Positions 11,650 through 23,400 of a stretch of DNA of 64,000 nt are shown in pieces. Origin of the DNA: Rhabditophanes sp. KR3021 (taxonomy: Eukaryota; Nematoda; Chromadorea; Rhabditida; Alloionematidae); NCBI GenBank assembly GCA_963281155.1, contig CAUJLY010000006.1, positions 6,944,001-7,008,000 on the forward strand. Direction: 5' to 3'. The notes beneath the pieces are model-generated. The model searched no databases. It saw only the letters and a program-made list of their open reading frames with translations, and was not told the origin of the DNA. How positions within the stretch are numbered: position 1 is the first letter of the stretch; the number at the start of each line of letters is the position of its first letter. The translations under genes were made by a program, and so were the position numbers.

Positions 11650-13736
11650 TTAAAATGTTGATCAGAATATAGTGAAGAAAGGAAAAATAAATGTTCAACT
11701 ATTGGGTGTTGTGAAGATCATCATAAAACAAAAGCACCGACTTTACTCAATTTTAGAGGTAAAGAGGACTTACTTCGACATTATAAAAGAGACAAAAGGG
11801 AACTTTAAATTGTCTTATTTTGTATTAAAGGGTTTAATTTTTGATTTTGAGTATATGATAATGCTCTTAAAGTTGCTTTGGTAAGAGTAAGGCTAAATAT
11901 TATATGGTCTGAGTTTACCGGATTTGCATTAAAATACTTGTTCAATTTGGTTGTGTTGTTTTAATTTTTTTGGTTATGAATATCTAAGATTATTATAAAG
12001 AAGTTTATAAAGGTGTTAAAGAAGTTTATAAAGTATTAAAGATATTTATTTTTTGGTTATTGTGCAAGTATACTTAGTTTTTTAGTAACAAATATGTTGA
12101 GTTTATTTTTTATTAATGTCATTTTTGATTTATTTATTAGAGAAAGATATTATTTATTATACTCTAAAGAACACAATTTGATTGTACTTCCAATCAAGTA
12201 ATTACTAATAGCTGTCTATAATTTACGAAAAACCATTTCAATTAAACCAGTATCCGACATTGCACAATAAATAACTTATTCTTTGACACTATAATCACCT
12301 TTAATAACCGAAAATGGCGATCAAACTCATGATCTAGCAAAGACTACAACTTTGATAAAGGTTTTAATGTTTTGGCAACGTCCAAATTATTCCATTAATA
12401 ATAATAAATTTGATTGGGACGTCAATTAAGAGTTGACTTTGATATTAGACTATATCAATTGATACAAAACTAGCTTTTGACAATATTATTACTTCAAAGT
12501 ACGATCAACACAAAATTGTTGTGGTATATATACCTAGTCTAATTATGTATATTTGACTAAAAGTAAATTGTGTTTTTTATAAAAAGTAAGAGAATTGATA
12601 CAATTAATATTAATATTTGATATGAAATTATAATATTGCACTTCAAAATGAGCAGTATCCTTTGCACAAAAAAGAGTATCATATTTGAAGACCTGTAATA
12701 ATTATCATCTAAGTGTATTTAGATATAATTACATGGAATAACTATGCAATTTGATTGACAATAAATTTGATTTATAATGAGATGAAACGTGTTGAAGATT
12801 ATGACAAAGAGGTGGTGTAATTTATAAAAATTGAAAATTTTACTTTCAACCATATTGCATGCATATATTTTGATTAAAGGCTATTTTCATAAATATTTTT
12901 AATTATAAGCTAGTTGCCGGATTACACTTGAGCAGAAGAAGGTAAATGAGGGCATCATATATTAGTAGTAGTAGTAATTGAGTTAAATCCATGAAATCCA
13001 ATGCACACATTTATTTGTTCTTTTGTAATTAATTAATACTTCAAAAGTATTTTATCACTTAAATAGGTTGATCCTCAATTATGTGATCCAAAACAGTATA
13101 AGTGGCGTTAAAGCTTCAAACGTTTAATAGGTCAAAATATTTATATCACTTTTGCGTGAAAATTAAACAATATAAAGTAATTTGGAAACCTTTTATTGCG
13201 GAACAACATTTTTACCAATAATTTCGGTATTTTTCTGATTTTTTAAATCCTAGTCATACATCATCACATGCTGCTTTTATCATCCTTAAATACCAAAAAC
13301 CTAATTGTAAAAATCATTATGAAAATTGGTTTATCTAATTAAAGATTCTTATCACTATTTTATTGTTATCTTTCTAATCCTGTACCAATACACTTTTTGG
13401 GTAAATTAAAATTGAGGTACTTCTAATCTAATTGTTACACACTCCCTTCATTTTTTTATCTAGACAACACTTTATTGCAGTGATCAAACAAAATTCTTGA
13501 AAACAGCATTAAATTTGTTTGTAAGTTATTTTTATCAGTTATTTATATACAAACAACTTATTATTAGAAACTATGACCCTTTTTGTTTTTATCAAAAAAC
13601 CTAAAAATAAAGTCATAGCTATTAATATTTTGCATTTTGTTGGAAAAAGATACTTTTAAAAGCTAAAACAATCTAGAACACTTTAAACGTTTTGACATAT
13701 CTTAATAGTAGATTTACTTTTTGCCTTCTTATAATA
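11650..13736. other. Intergenic, upstream of the chitinase gene
   Basis: Very AT-rich, with no supported coding frame. It is presumably promoter territory for the minus-strand chitinase gene. A short direct repeat AAGAAGTTTATAAAG lies near 11998-12035. Confidence 0.5.
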
Positions 13737-14440
13737 GGTGAATACATGATTCACAAAAAAAGTGGGCCACTTCCAAAGAACCTCAAAAAATCAATCGTTT
13801 TTAAAAATTTCTTAACAGTTTTGTAGAGCTAAGTCTCAGCTATATTTTGACATAAAAAAAGTGTTTTTTGATCAACCCCTCCGGTCACAATTTACCATTT
13901 TTAAAAAAAAGGTACATTTTAGTTTTAAAAAAAGTGGGCCACCTATGAAAAACTTCAAAAATCATTTTTTTTTAAATTTACTTTTAACAGATTAATAGAA
14001 CTGATTCTTATCTATATGTTACTATAAAGAAAAATATTTTTTGTTAAAGCCTTTGTGGACAAAAAATTACTTTAAAAACATACAATTTTTGTTTAAAATG
14101 CCCTCAAAAGCTTTAAATTATTTTTTTTCAAAATTATATTTAAAATGCCTATTAAAACAGATTAAATGCTTTTTAATACTTTTAAAAAAATTAATTTCCG
14201 TTCAGCAATTTTTGAAAAACTATAAAATATTTTTTTTCCCTTATGTATTTACGAAAAAATGGACCAGCTTCAAAAATCCTTAAAATTAAATATTTTTTTA
14301 AATTTTTTTTAACAGACTTGTAGAACTACCTCTTAGCTACATTTTGATATAAAAAAAAAGCTTTTTGACTTACCCAATTGGGAGTAATATTCATTTTTAA
14401 AAAAATATTTTTTTTTCTTTTTGTGAATTATGCATGACCC
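13737..14440. mobile_element. Non-autonomous inverted-repeat element with internal tandem units
   Basis: About 704 bp bounded by an identical 9-bp direct repeat CTTATAATA at 13728-13736 and 14441-14449. The ends are imperfect inverted repeats: the left end reads GG..ATACATGATTCACAAAAA, and the reverse complement of the right end reads GGGG..ATGCATAATTCACAAAAA. The interior consists of about four degenerate tandem units of roughly 165 bp, marked by GTGGGCCAC at 13762 and 13934, a weaker copy near 14097 and ATGGACCAG at 14259. Each has an AACAG(A/T)TT..AGAACT block. There is no transposase frame; the 80-residue frame at 14041-14283 falls inside the repeats and is spurious. A 9-bp duplication would fit a Mutator-like group, but the assignment is open. 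Confidence 0.7.
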
Positions 14441-15178
14441 CTTATAATACTCTGTATATGTGAAGGAGTAGTAAATTTTTGTGAAGTACAATGATACATT
14501 CTAAAATTGTTCATATCTTTACTATCTTTCACAAAAATGACAACTTTATTAATAGGCTAATAATAAATTAGATTGGCATCATATTAAACACACTTTTCGT
14601 TTATTGTCACTATATATGGTGTCTGCTATGTCCACTGAATAAAATCTACAGATTACTATTACATTAAGTTTCACAATAAATCATAGCTTGTAACTATTTT
14701 TATATACCTTACCACATACCATCGTTAATTTGGACGAATAAAGGTGCAAGATGGTGAGAAATTGATTTGGCCTTATAAAAACTCTTGAGCATGTGCGTTT
14801 TTTGATTGAGTAGCCTTATTAATCATTTTAATCTTGTCATAGCATCCATTTCATTAATAACTATTGCTATTCATTAATCATTGCAATGTATTCACACATT
14901 AAACCATAAGTACCTTTTATGTAAAGAATATATAATTGCTTATTAGTTTCCTCCTTCAAATGATCCATTTCACATATCTTTGCCCAGACGATTACTTATG
15001 TCAACCAATATACTATCGAAACTTACTTAATAATAATATTTGAATTCCGATTAATGTACAATTTGAATTTAATTAAAGAGCAAGTAAATGGTCAAATCGA
15101 CACATTAACAACTCATATTAACTTTAAAACAACATCCCCAATAGGCTAAAGTTATTGTATCTCTATTTATACACAATC
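14441..15178. other. Intergenic, upstream of the dicarboxylate transporter
   Basis: AT-rich promoter-side sequence. No gene or RNA is recognised. Confidence 0.5.
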
Positions 15179-16871
15179 ATGCAGTGGTCTAAAAAACAAT
15201 GTATTGTTTACTTGTCACCTATTTTACTTATATGGATTCCACTTGTATGGAATGACAAGGTAATTATTTGTTTTCCCACTTGTTTGTAATTTTTACCATC
15301 ATTTTGAAATATAGGAAGCATGCAGTGCTTATGTCGTTCTTTTGATGAGTGTTTTGTGGGTAACAGAAGCTTTGCCTTTAGCAGTCACTTCACTTATACC
15401 TATAGTCTTGTATCCGATTCTTGGGATTACTACAGCATCAGCAATCTCAGAAGTTTATCTGACAGATTCCAATTTTGTATTCTTTGGTTCCTTAATTATG
15501 GCAATAGCCATTGAGGCATGTAAACTTCACGAAAGAATTGCTTTGCGGATTTGTCTTTTTACTGGTTCAAATCCTCGTTTACTATTGTTGGGGTTTCAAG
15601 TGGCTACGGCCTTTTTGAGTATGTGGATTTCAAATACTGCTACCACTGCTATGATGTTGCCCATTTGCATGGCCGTTATGAAAGAGCTTAGCGATAGCAA
15701 TGAGTTGGTGAATATAGATACTAATAAAGATAAAAAAATAATTTGTCATAGGAAGGAAGATTTGGATCTATTGGAGGAAGAAGACACAGATGCGCTAGAA
15801 AAAGGATACGTAGACATTAGAAAGTTAACCACCAAGCAATTGAATTTATACAAAGGATTACTATTGGCCATTTCCTTTTCAGCCTCAATTGGTGGAACTG
15901 GAACCTTAATTGGAACGGGATCAAATTTAGTCTTTAGTGGATACATCGAGAGGTAATTTTACATTCTCAAATATAACTATTGTTTTAGGAATTATGGCCA
16001 AAATACAGACGTCACATTCGCAAATTGGATGATTTTTGCCATCCCTCAATTATTGGCTTTATTAGCCATTTGTTGGCTAGTTTTGATTATTGTATTCATC
16101 GGGTTCGACAAACATTCACAAACCGAAAACAAAAAAGTGAAAGAAGCCCTTAAGAAAAAGTACCTGGAATTAGGGTCAATTAAATACGATGAAATTAATA
16201 TCATCATTTTATTCTTGATTTTGGTTGCATTGTGGTTTTTCAGAAGGCCAAAATTTATAACCGGCTGGAGTGTTTTATTTAAAAACGGATATGTTACTGA
16301 TGGAACAGTAGCTATGGGAATTGCCTTGTTGTTGTTTATTTTGCCCAAAAATAATCCCTTTAGAAAAGGTGGCAAAAAGAGTAAAAATGTGGAGACATTG
16401 ATGAGCTGGAGCTTCATGAAAGAAAAATTTTCCTGGTCGACATTGTTGTTGTTAGGCGGAGGATATGCAATGGCAAAGGGAGTTGAAGATAGCGGTTTGT
16501 CAGAATTGATCGGATCAAAATTATCTACATTTACATGGCTTCCAGACTGGTTATTTGTTGCAATGTCATGTTTGCTAGTAACTGGGCTAACGGAAATCAG
16601 TAGTAATGTAGCAACAGCTTCAATTTTCATCCCATTAGTAGCAGCTATAGCTCAAAAGAACAAAAAGAATCCCTTAGCTTATATTATTCCTGTCACAGTT
16701 TCATCCTCACTAGCTTTTGTGTTTCCTTCAGGAACACCACCAAATGCGATTGTTTTCAGTGTGAAAGCTTTGAAAGTTTTTGATATGGCAAAGGCAGGAA
16801 TATTTTTGAATGTCAGCGGATTTATTTTAACGAATATTCTAGCACACACCTGGGCTCAAATTCATTTTTGA
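15179..16871 (+). CDS. SLC13/DASS-family sodium-coupled di/tricarboxylate transporter (NAC/INDY type)
   Basis: Exons are 15179-15259, 15315-15952 and 15989-16871, giving 533 residues with agreeing phases. The small first exon (MQWSKKQCIVYLSPILLIWI) supplies the first membrane segment. Family motifs: ALPLAVTSLIPIVLYP, the first SNT loop in WISNTATTAMMLPI, GGTGTLIGTGSNLVF, the second half-site SSNVATASIFIPL, and the signature FPSGTPPNAIVFS near the C-terminus. About 11 membrane segments are expected. Family members carry citrate, succinate and related intermediates with Na+ across the plasma membrane and affect fat storage and lifespan in nematodes and flies. Both substrate/Na+ loops look intact, with the common SNT to SNV change in the second. 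AATAAA lies at 17045-17050. Confidence 0.93.
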
Positions 16872-17484
16872 CACTAATGAATTGCCACAATGGGCAAACA
16901 CAACCATCAAAAATTATAGAGAACACGGATAAATTGTTGGTGTAATATAATAATATATTGAATTTCAATGTTTTAATTGGATAAGTTAATAATGTGTTCC
17001 TAGAATCAAATCTGTTTATTTGTGTGATATTATTGATACTTTAGAATAAATTATGCATTAATTTTAGTCGGTCATTTTTTGTACGGGTGAAATGTAATAT
17101 TATACATGAGTTTGTCATCTTCTAATTACTTACCAACTAAGTTTATTAAAACCTTGGTGCAATCATGTAATAAATACCCTGTTTCAAATTTTCAGATAAT
17201 TTAATAAAATGTTTCTATCGTTTAAGAAAAATGATTGACATTTTAATTACTGACCAACATTGTAATATGAATGATAATTTATTATAAAAAATGACAAGTT
17301 TTAAATGTACCATCAATGTCAACGTTTCACAAAATTGATCAACAAACTTTTAAAAATAAAATTAATTACGCGACTAGTTATGGCAATGATCTGAGAGCAT
17401 ATGACAATATAAAAAATCCTTTAATTCACTTTTTCAAGACTAACTCAATAAATAACCACATAAACTTCAAATACAACTTTTCTT
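16872..17484. other. Convergent intergenic region
   Basis: Holds the 3' UTRs of the transporter (+, AATAAA at 17045-17050) and the NPAX-like gene (-, AATAAA on the minus strand at 17278-17283). A 66-residue plus-strand frame at 17316-17516 lies across the NPAX 3' end and is not supported. Confidence 0.5.
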
Positions 17485-18263
17485 TTATCTTTGCCCGCAC
17501 TTATCACTCAAAATAAAGTCAACTGAAAAGCCAACGGCTTTCTTTGATTTATTTGGCCTCTTGAAATTGCTAACTAAATGACTACTCTTATATTTGTTAG
17601 CCAAAGATATGGTTGTCAAACTATTTTCGGTCTTAATAAATTTGGTATTTCGACAGATTCGTGAATCGTGGTTACTGGAGCCACCAGGACATGCGCAGGA
17701 TGCAGTACGTGTTTCTTTCCCTTCGTAAATACCTGTTTCAGCATACTTCTTAATTACCTTTGAAACACACGAATGAGTCACTCCAATCTCTCTGGCAATA
17801 GCGATTTTCTTGTACCCATTCCCAAAGAGTTCAATAATTTTTTTGCGGTCACAATTAAGTAATGGTCTTCCTGAAATATATGGACGGCCGAATCTATTCT
17901 TTGCTGATTCTCCAACTGCAAAACAATAAAAAATTTGTAAATTGCGCTTAAATTAGTCCGAAACTTACTAGTATCAATAATAGGAAACGTCATGGTTGTT
18001 TTTGAAATTGGATTCGAACATACTTTTGCAACATCATCAACCAACATATTGCTGTTTGTAGGAGACGGTGATGAAAAGGTGTTGATAGATGGATTAAAAT
18101 ATTGCATTGCAGAAATATGTAAAGGTGAATTCATAAATGAAGAAAAATTTAACCAAGTGTTACTTATATTAGAAGACATCAATGAACTAACAATCTCCTG
18201 ACCATTAAAATAAGCTGAGGTTATATCCTTATTCGAATTGTTAGGTAAATTAACTTTATCCAT
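17485..18263 (-). CDS. NPAX-like transcription factor: N-terminal half of a paired domain plus eh1-like motif
   Basis: Minus-strand exons are 18263-17969 and 17915-17485 (phase 1), giving 241 residues. The first exon encodes a Ser/Asn-rich N-terminus. The second opens with a PAI subdomain: NRFGRPYISGRPLLNCDRK, KIIELFGNGYKKIAIAREIG and VTHSCVSKVIKKYAETG, aligning to the paired-domain pattern from NQLGG..NGRPLP to VSHGCVSKIL..Y.ETG. The linker and the C-terminal RED half are missing, and no homeodomain follows, as in nematode npax genes. The last residues contain FSVDFILS (228-235), an engrailed-homology-1 (eh1) type motif that recruits Groucho corepressors in other proteins. DNA-binding repression is therefore likely but inferred. 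Transcription runs toward the transporter. Confidence 0.82.
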
Positions 18264-18951
18264 TGTAGTAAGTATGTATATATGAGCGTGGAATGAATAA
18301 TGCGTTAATGTTATATCAAAAAATGTATTTAATTCTTTTAATATATTAGAACAATAATTTGTATAAGTATATTAAAAGTATATGAATCAAAAATTTTAAT
18401 CTGCCATTCATACCGAATTTTTTAAATATTGCAACAATTACACGCCAAAAAAAAGAAAGTAATTCTCAGGGTGTGACATTATTTTACATTTATATCTATC
18501 AACACTTTAATCAGACAAAACTTTCCCAAATAAAAAAATTAAGGTATTTTTTAAGTTGACGGTACTCGGCATTGAAGAAGTACCATTTATCATTCGAATG
18601 TTTAACTTTTTGATACTCTTCATTGCCCTTTATTTATTTAAAATAAAAGACGATAAAAAAGAAAATGATAAACCGTTATTGGAACACACTCTATGGTGTT
18701 CAGGTGGGAAAGCTTTTAGTGATTTATGTACCGTTTGAGGCAAAAAATACTAAACTTCTTTCCTTACCCACACTAATTTATTATCCACCTAACAAAAAGG
18801 TATATACTTTTATCTAAACACACCATTAAGCATCCATAATTATTTTAATTTATTAATCTTTAACTTAAACAGAAGACCGTTTACAAATAATCAAATATTA
18901 GTTTCTCTCTCTGTCATCATCATTGCCATTAGTTTATTTGTGTCCTTTACA
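18264..18951 (+). other. Possible small or decayed coding region (about 18556-18960)
   Basis: Two overlapping plus-strand frames look protein-like. One runs through MFNFLILFIALYLFKIK and KENDKPLLEHTLW from 18598. The other opens at an ATG at 18665 and reads LYGVQVGKLLVIYVP and TKLLSLPTLIYYPPNKK up to a donor at 18800. The hydrophobic stretch ILVSLSVIIIAISLFVSFTL before TGA at 18958-18960 is in a third register that the splice at 18800 and AG at 18872 does not reach. So this is either a frameshifted remnant or several exons I cannot join. The rest of the interval is promoter side of the NPAX gene. Confidence 0.3.
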
Positions 18952-19518
18952 CTATATTGAAAGTAAATTGAAGCAGGTATATATATTCATGAATACTACA
19001 TACGATATAAAGATTGAAAAGATGGAATAAATTCGCCAGGTGCTATAGCTGAAAGCTGCGGCTCCAATTAGCAAAATAAAGAAACCATTCGACATTATTT
19101 TTCGTTTGAGTGTTATGTTGTTTTGACTTGTGACTAACATGCCTACCATAAGTATAAGAGATGTTGGAATGGTGGCAAGAGAAACATATAAAGCCAAATG
19201 ATCGACGGATGGGCATGATAGAAGATGTGAAAAATCAAACATTAGAAGCATTAGTGCTAATGTTGCAAACCAGAGTATGTCAGCTGTATCTGGTGTTTTG
19301 GGAACCTTTAACTTCGTAATTGACACAAAAAAATGACTGATTGTATAGGCATGGGAAGGTGGTGAGCTTCTTTTTCCTGGCTCCATGTTGCGTCTTTTCC
19401 CCTTAACATAAAAATGGTCTTCACCATGGTTATCAATACTCCCTACACTACTTATGCCTGAATCGTGAGATTTTTGGGTTGGTGATTTGTGGTGGCGTCT
19501 TCTTTTTGAGCCAGTCAT
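18952..19518 (-). CDS. Unrecognised four-transmembrane protein
   Basis: A single-exon frame of 188 residues. The first 60 residues are basic and Ser-rich (MTGSKRRRHHKSPTQKSHDS) and presumably cytosolic. Four hydrophobic segments follow, at roughly 79-102, 107-131, 141-162 and 167-186, ending almost immediately after the fourth. There is no signal peptide and no conserved Cys pair in the loops typical of tetraspanins or claudins. The size and QNNIT between segments two and three faintly recall jagunal-type ER proteins, but this is too weak to assign. The stop overlaps the end of a doubtful plus-strand frame by a few bases. Confidence 0.6.
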   Translation of the reverse strand: MTGSKRRRHHKSPTQKSHDSGISSVGSIDNHGEDHFYVKGKRRNMEPGKRSSPPSHAYTISHFFVSITKLKVPKTPDTADILWFATLALMLLMFDFSHLLSCPSVDHLALYVSLATIPTSLILMVGMLVTSQNNITLKRKIMSNGFFILLIGAAAFSYSTWRIYSIFSIFISYVVFMNIYTCFNLLSI

Positions 19519-20032
19519 TTTATTTATATCAATACTTGATTAATATGATGTTAGTTGGTGTGAGATTGTTAGTAATTTCAATCTGTAAATTGTGATAACA
19601 TTATTTTTCATATCAAAAAATGATTGATAGTTAAAAATATGTAGTTAGGGTAAAATGTTGCGAATGGTAATTGTTTAGGAGAGACAAAAATGTGGTGGGA
19701 AATTAATGATGGTACATTTTGATAACAAGAAGATAATCTCATGATGCATTTTATGACGATTTCATCTAATTAAAATGGTTACTTAAAATAGAAACGTGTC
19801 ATTGAATAAATAGACAAACCAGGGACTTTTGAAATCTATATTTTTAATCTACGTAAAGATATTACATTTTGAATAAGTTCAATTAATATCAAAAACATGG
19901 TTTGTCATGAATGTTCAAAAGTAAATAAATATTGATAAAAAGTGGTATAAAAAGATAGTGATGGAAGCAACAACTTTTTTGTTATGCAGTTGTCGATGAG
20001 TATACTTTAGTTTTGATATAGTAAACATGAGT
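19519..20032. other. Intergenic
   Basis: 5' flank of the four-TM gene on the minus strand. No supported gene. Confidence 0.5.
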
Positions 20033-20137
20033 CTACGCTGTCAGTTTTCCTTTTGGTTCAAATCGCGATGAGACTACCCTGCTGTTATCCTCAATTTGTG
20101 TGATAGAGTGTTTACAGCCACACATGTTGTATGTGTA
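20033..20137 (-). CDS. Candidate small exon or micro-protein downstream of sax-3
   Basis: On the minus strand a consensus acceptor TTTTGCAG ends at 20138, followed by an open frame to TAG at 20033-20035. It reads YTYN, then MCGCKHSITQIEDNSR, then VVSSRFEPKGKLTA. The base composition is less AT-rich than the flanks. It could be an alternative last exon of sax-3, which would need phase 0, whereas the mapped exon 6 leaves phase 1. It could instead be a separate 30-residue protein starting at 20125 with an MCGC N-terminus resembling an acylation site, or a relic. About 20 bp upstream on the minus strand lies a perfect 7-bp stem AACGAGC/GCTCGTT (20159-20187). Confidence 0.3.
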   Translation of the reverse strand, partial: YTYNMCGCKHSITQIEDNSRVVSSRFEPKGKLTA

Positions 20138-20457
20138 CTGCAAAATCAACCCAATATCAACGAGCGAAGTGCGTATTTAAGCTCGTTTAAATAAAGAAAT
20201 TGTAGCGCCTATTTTAACCCAAATTGATTCGTATTTTTATTAAAAGATACCTCTCTCTCACATACAAAGTTTGTATTAACAGAACAAAAATAAATTATAA
20301 ATGAAAAATAAAAAGAGTATATACAAAAATTGGGATGCCAATTGTGTGTTTCGTATATGAAAACATTTAAAAGTATTAATAGAGCTGTCCGCATAAAGTT
20401 ATAAAAGTCAAATTAGTGAAGTTCAGTAAACAATCGAATTTTCTTTTCTCCATTGTT

Positions 20458-23400
20458 TCAAACAAAATCTTTTTTACTATCGGCAGGGAAATCAATTAAC
20501 CGGGAAGCTGTGCGACGATTGCTATCTGAAATGTTATAAAAGTTAGATGTATTCAAATTTGTTGTGTGTTAGGGTGATTAGTCGCGTATTGACAACTTAG
20601 TCAACTATCAGTTTCAATCATAAACAATTTGTAGTCTAAGAAACGGCATTGAACATACCTGACATTTGTTGATGGAGTGAACTTGCACTAATACCCATGC
20701 AAGGTTGTGGTCTTTTGTTGTTTACAACCACAACACCATTTGATTCGTGGGCGTGAATGTATTGTGGCTTATTAGCACTTGATATGGAACCTGAATGGTA
20801 ATCTTCATCGGACCCAAAGCTTTTGTCCTGGTGATTGATTAATGAAGAATGGGCACTTTGTTCATCATCTGAACTGTTATTTTCTTGCAGGATATGTTTA
20901 CGAGATGGCACTGTTGTTCTTTTCTTGACATGAGGCTTTCCGTTATAAAGGCGTTCATCGTTTCTTAAAGTATGACTTCTTTCTACAATATCTACTTGAC
21001 TCTGATGCTGAGTATTATTCAAAACATCCTGACTATTATTCATAAACCCGCCTGGCCTAGTACGATTACTATTAAGTGAATTTGGATTGATTGTTCTTGA
21101 ACTGGACTTTGAAATTTGATTTTTTACAGCATTTATGTTATTTGCTGATCCTGGTTTGTAGCAAGGATGGTGGGGGTTTGAACGAGGGTATGGAGGCTGA
21201 AAAATATATAATTAACTTAGGTAAGAAGTTGATTTGATGGAAAATTTTAATTGTAATTAATCAATTCAATAGCTAAAAGTGACAATTTCTCTTTAAGCTC
21301 TCATGGCAAGTAAAGAGCACATAACTTTAATTATCGTGAACTAAGGACGAAAAGGAATATTGTAACACAAATAATTTTTATTTTAAAAATAGTTGTGGGA
21401 TAGTAGAAGTTGCGTCACCTGAACTTGAACTAATATTAAAGCAAAAGGGTAATAAATATATACACACAATGGAAACGAACAACTATAACTTTTTTGCGAA
21501 CAGCTAACATACATCATAATCCCTTGCAACTTGAACGTAATTTCCTGTATCACCATTGTCTTCGGCGGGAGTTGTGTAGTTACGAGTGGGTGCAAAGTTT
21601 CCTTGATGAGGTTTAAATCTGTTGATTGAGTTGACACTACCTAAAGATCTATTAGTTCTGATGGCATGTTGTTTATTTAAGTCGTGCATACAAAAAGATA
21701 AAGGAGGTTCCTGTGGGACAGGAGCTGTGGGAACCTGGGGACTTTCATCGTGCCCATTCATAATTAGTGTTGTTGTGGCATAAGGCGAGGGATCATCTCC
21801 ATACTGTCTTCTGTTAAAGGTATTAACATTTCCTGGGAATGCTGCATAACTGTATTGATGAGGAGAAGAAGTTCTGGCTATTGAAGAAACGCCATTCATG
21901 TCATTAAATCCCTCACTTGGGAAATTACCATTTGCCATACACCTCTGTAGTGTATTTATGTAAGGATCATGGTATTGTTGTTGCTGATCATGATGACCGG
22001 AGCATTCCATAGGCTGACCTTGTTGTTGTGGAAATTGCCCACCGTAATTCCCATGATCCATCCATAAACCATCATGACCAGAGAAGTGAACACTGCCATC
22101 ATTTATTTTGATGAAAGGCATTCCTAATCTCACATTAGCTTTTCCATTTTTGTTTTTCTTCCATCTATACCATACGCATATCAAAAATGTTGTTAATAGT
22201 AGCCAAACTGTGGAACCTAATCCAACAATAGCCCATGTGTTCGTAATGTAACCACCAATACCACCTGTTTTATTAGCATTTGCCATTTCAAGATGGAGCT
22301 TCAAAGTTTCTTCATCCATTGTTACTCTTTCAATTCCATGAAAGATTCCAATCCCTTCGTCCGTTCTAGCTGCAACTCTAATTTTGTATTCTTTCTTAGG
22401 TGATAAATAATACAACGTCACACTTCCAGCTCTTTCATTGGTTGTAATGTTTCGGGTATAGTCTTCACCTGTAATTAGGATGTAAAATCCTTTCAAGACA
22501 CCATTCATGCCATCTGTTGCTGGCGGGCGCCATGAAATTTTTAATGTCGTTATGTTGTGCATTCGAACGCGTACATCCGTTGGAGCAGATGTTGGGACAG
22601 ACTCCTTTGTAGTAGCATCCATTGAATTCGAAGGCATACCTTGAATTGTTCTGTGATAGGGTATCATGAAAAATTCATAAGTTGTAAAAGGCTTTAACCC
22701 ATTTACAATATAGCTTTCAACTAAAGAGGAAGTTACGTTGATAAAAGTCTGTTCCAAGGTTAGTGGTGGCCCTCTCCATTTGATATAATATCCTTGTATC
22801 AATGGTTCCTCTTTTCTTCTTTTCCAAGACAATTGAATGGCAGAAGAATTTAAAACTTTGACTTCTTCCAGCTTTATCAACTGTTCAGAACCAAGCCTTT
22901 GTTTTGCTAATTCCAAACTAAGTTGGGCAGTTGACAATTGAGCGGCAATGTTTTTGTTTGTTTTTGTATAGATTACATGTGAAATTTCAGAGGGAGGACC
23001 AATTCCATTTGTGTTTTCTGACCTCACAACAAATACATACGTGCAATTAGATTTAAGGTTTTTGACAGTAAAAGAATTTGTAGGTACATAATCCGGAATA
23101 TTAAACCACGTTTCTCCAATTTCGGGACTATAATAAGCTAAGATGTAACCAGATATCATGCTTGCACCACTTTTATCAGGTACAGTCCAATCCAATTGTA
23201 CTGAATTCTCAGTTATGTTACTCGGAATGGGCTTACCAGGGGTTGAGGGCAATGTTGAGGCATCAGACATCCTTTGAAAATGAACATCGCGATTCGAATG
23301 TTCCTCAACAACCAAAGAAGCCGTCCAAGTCGTTTGACCGTTGCTATTTTTGACATTACATGTATAGATGCCACTGTCATTTTTCAATAAGTTAAAAATT

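Noticed and set aside
14041..14283. 80-residue plus-strand frame
   Set aside because: It lies inside the tandem units of the inverted-repeat element and is Lys/Phe/Leu homopolymer-driven.
17316..17516. 66-residue plus-strand frame
   Set aside because: It overlaps the 3' end of the NPAX-like gene antisense; no splice signals or recognised motif.
18598..18738. Insulin-like peptide from the frame ending HTLWCSGGKAFSDLCTV
   Set aside because: Cys spacing does not match an insulin B chain and no A-chain exon follows.
18952..19518. Assignment of the four-TM protein to the jagunal family
   Set aside because: Resemblance is limited to topology and a short NNIT stretch; not enough to name.
20050..20075. 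tRNA B-box-like GGTTCAAATC
   Set aside because: The T-arm does not pair and no acceptor stem or anticodon arm can be drawn; the site overlaps the candidate small exon.
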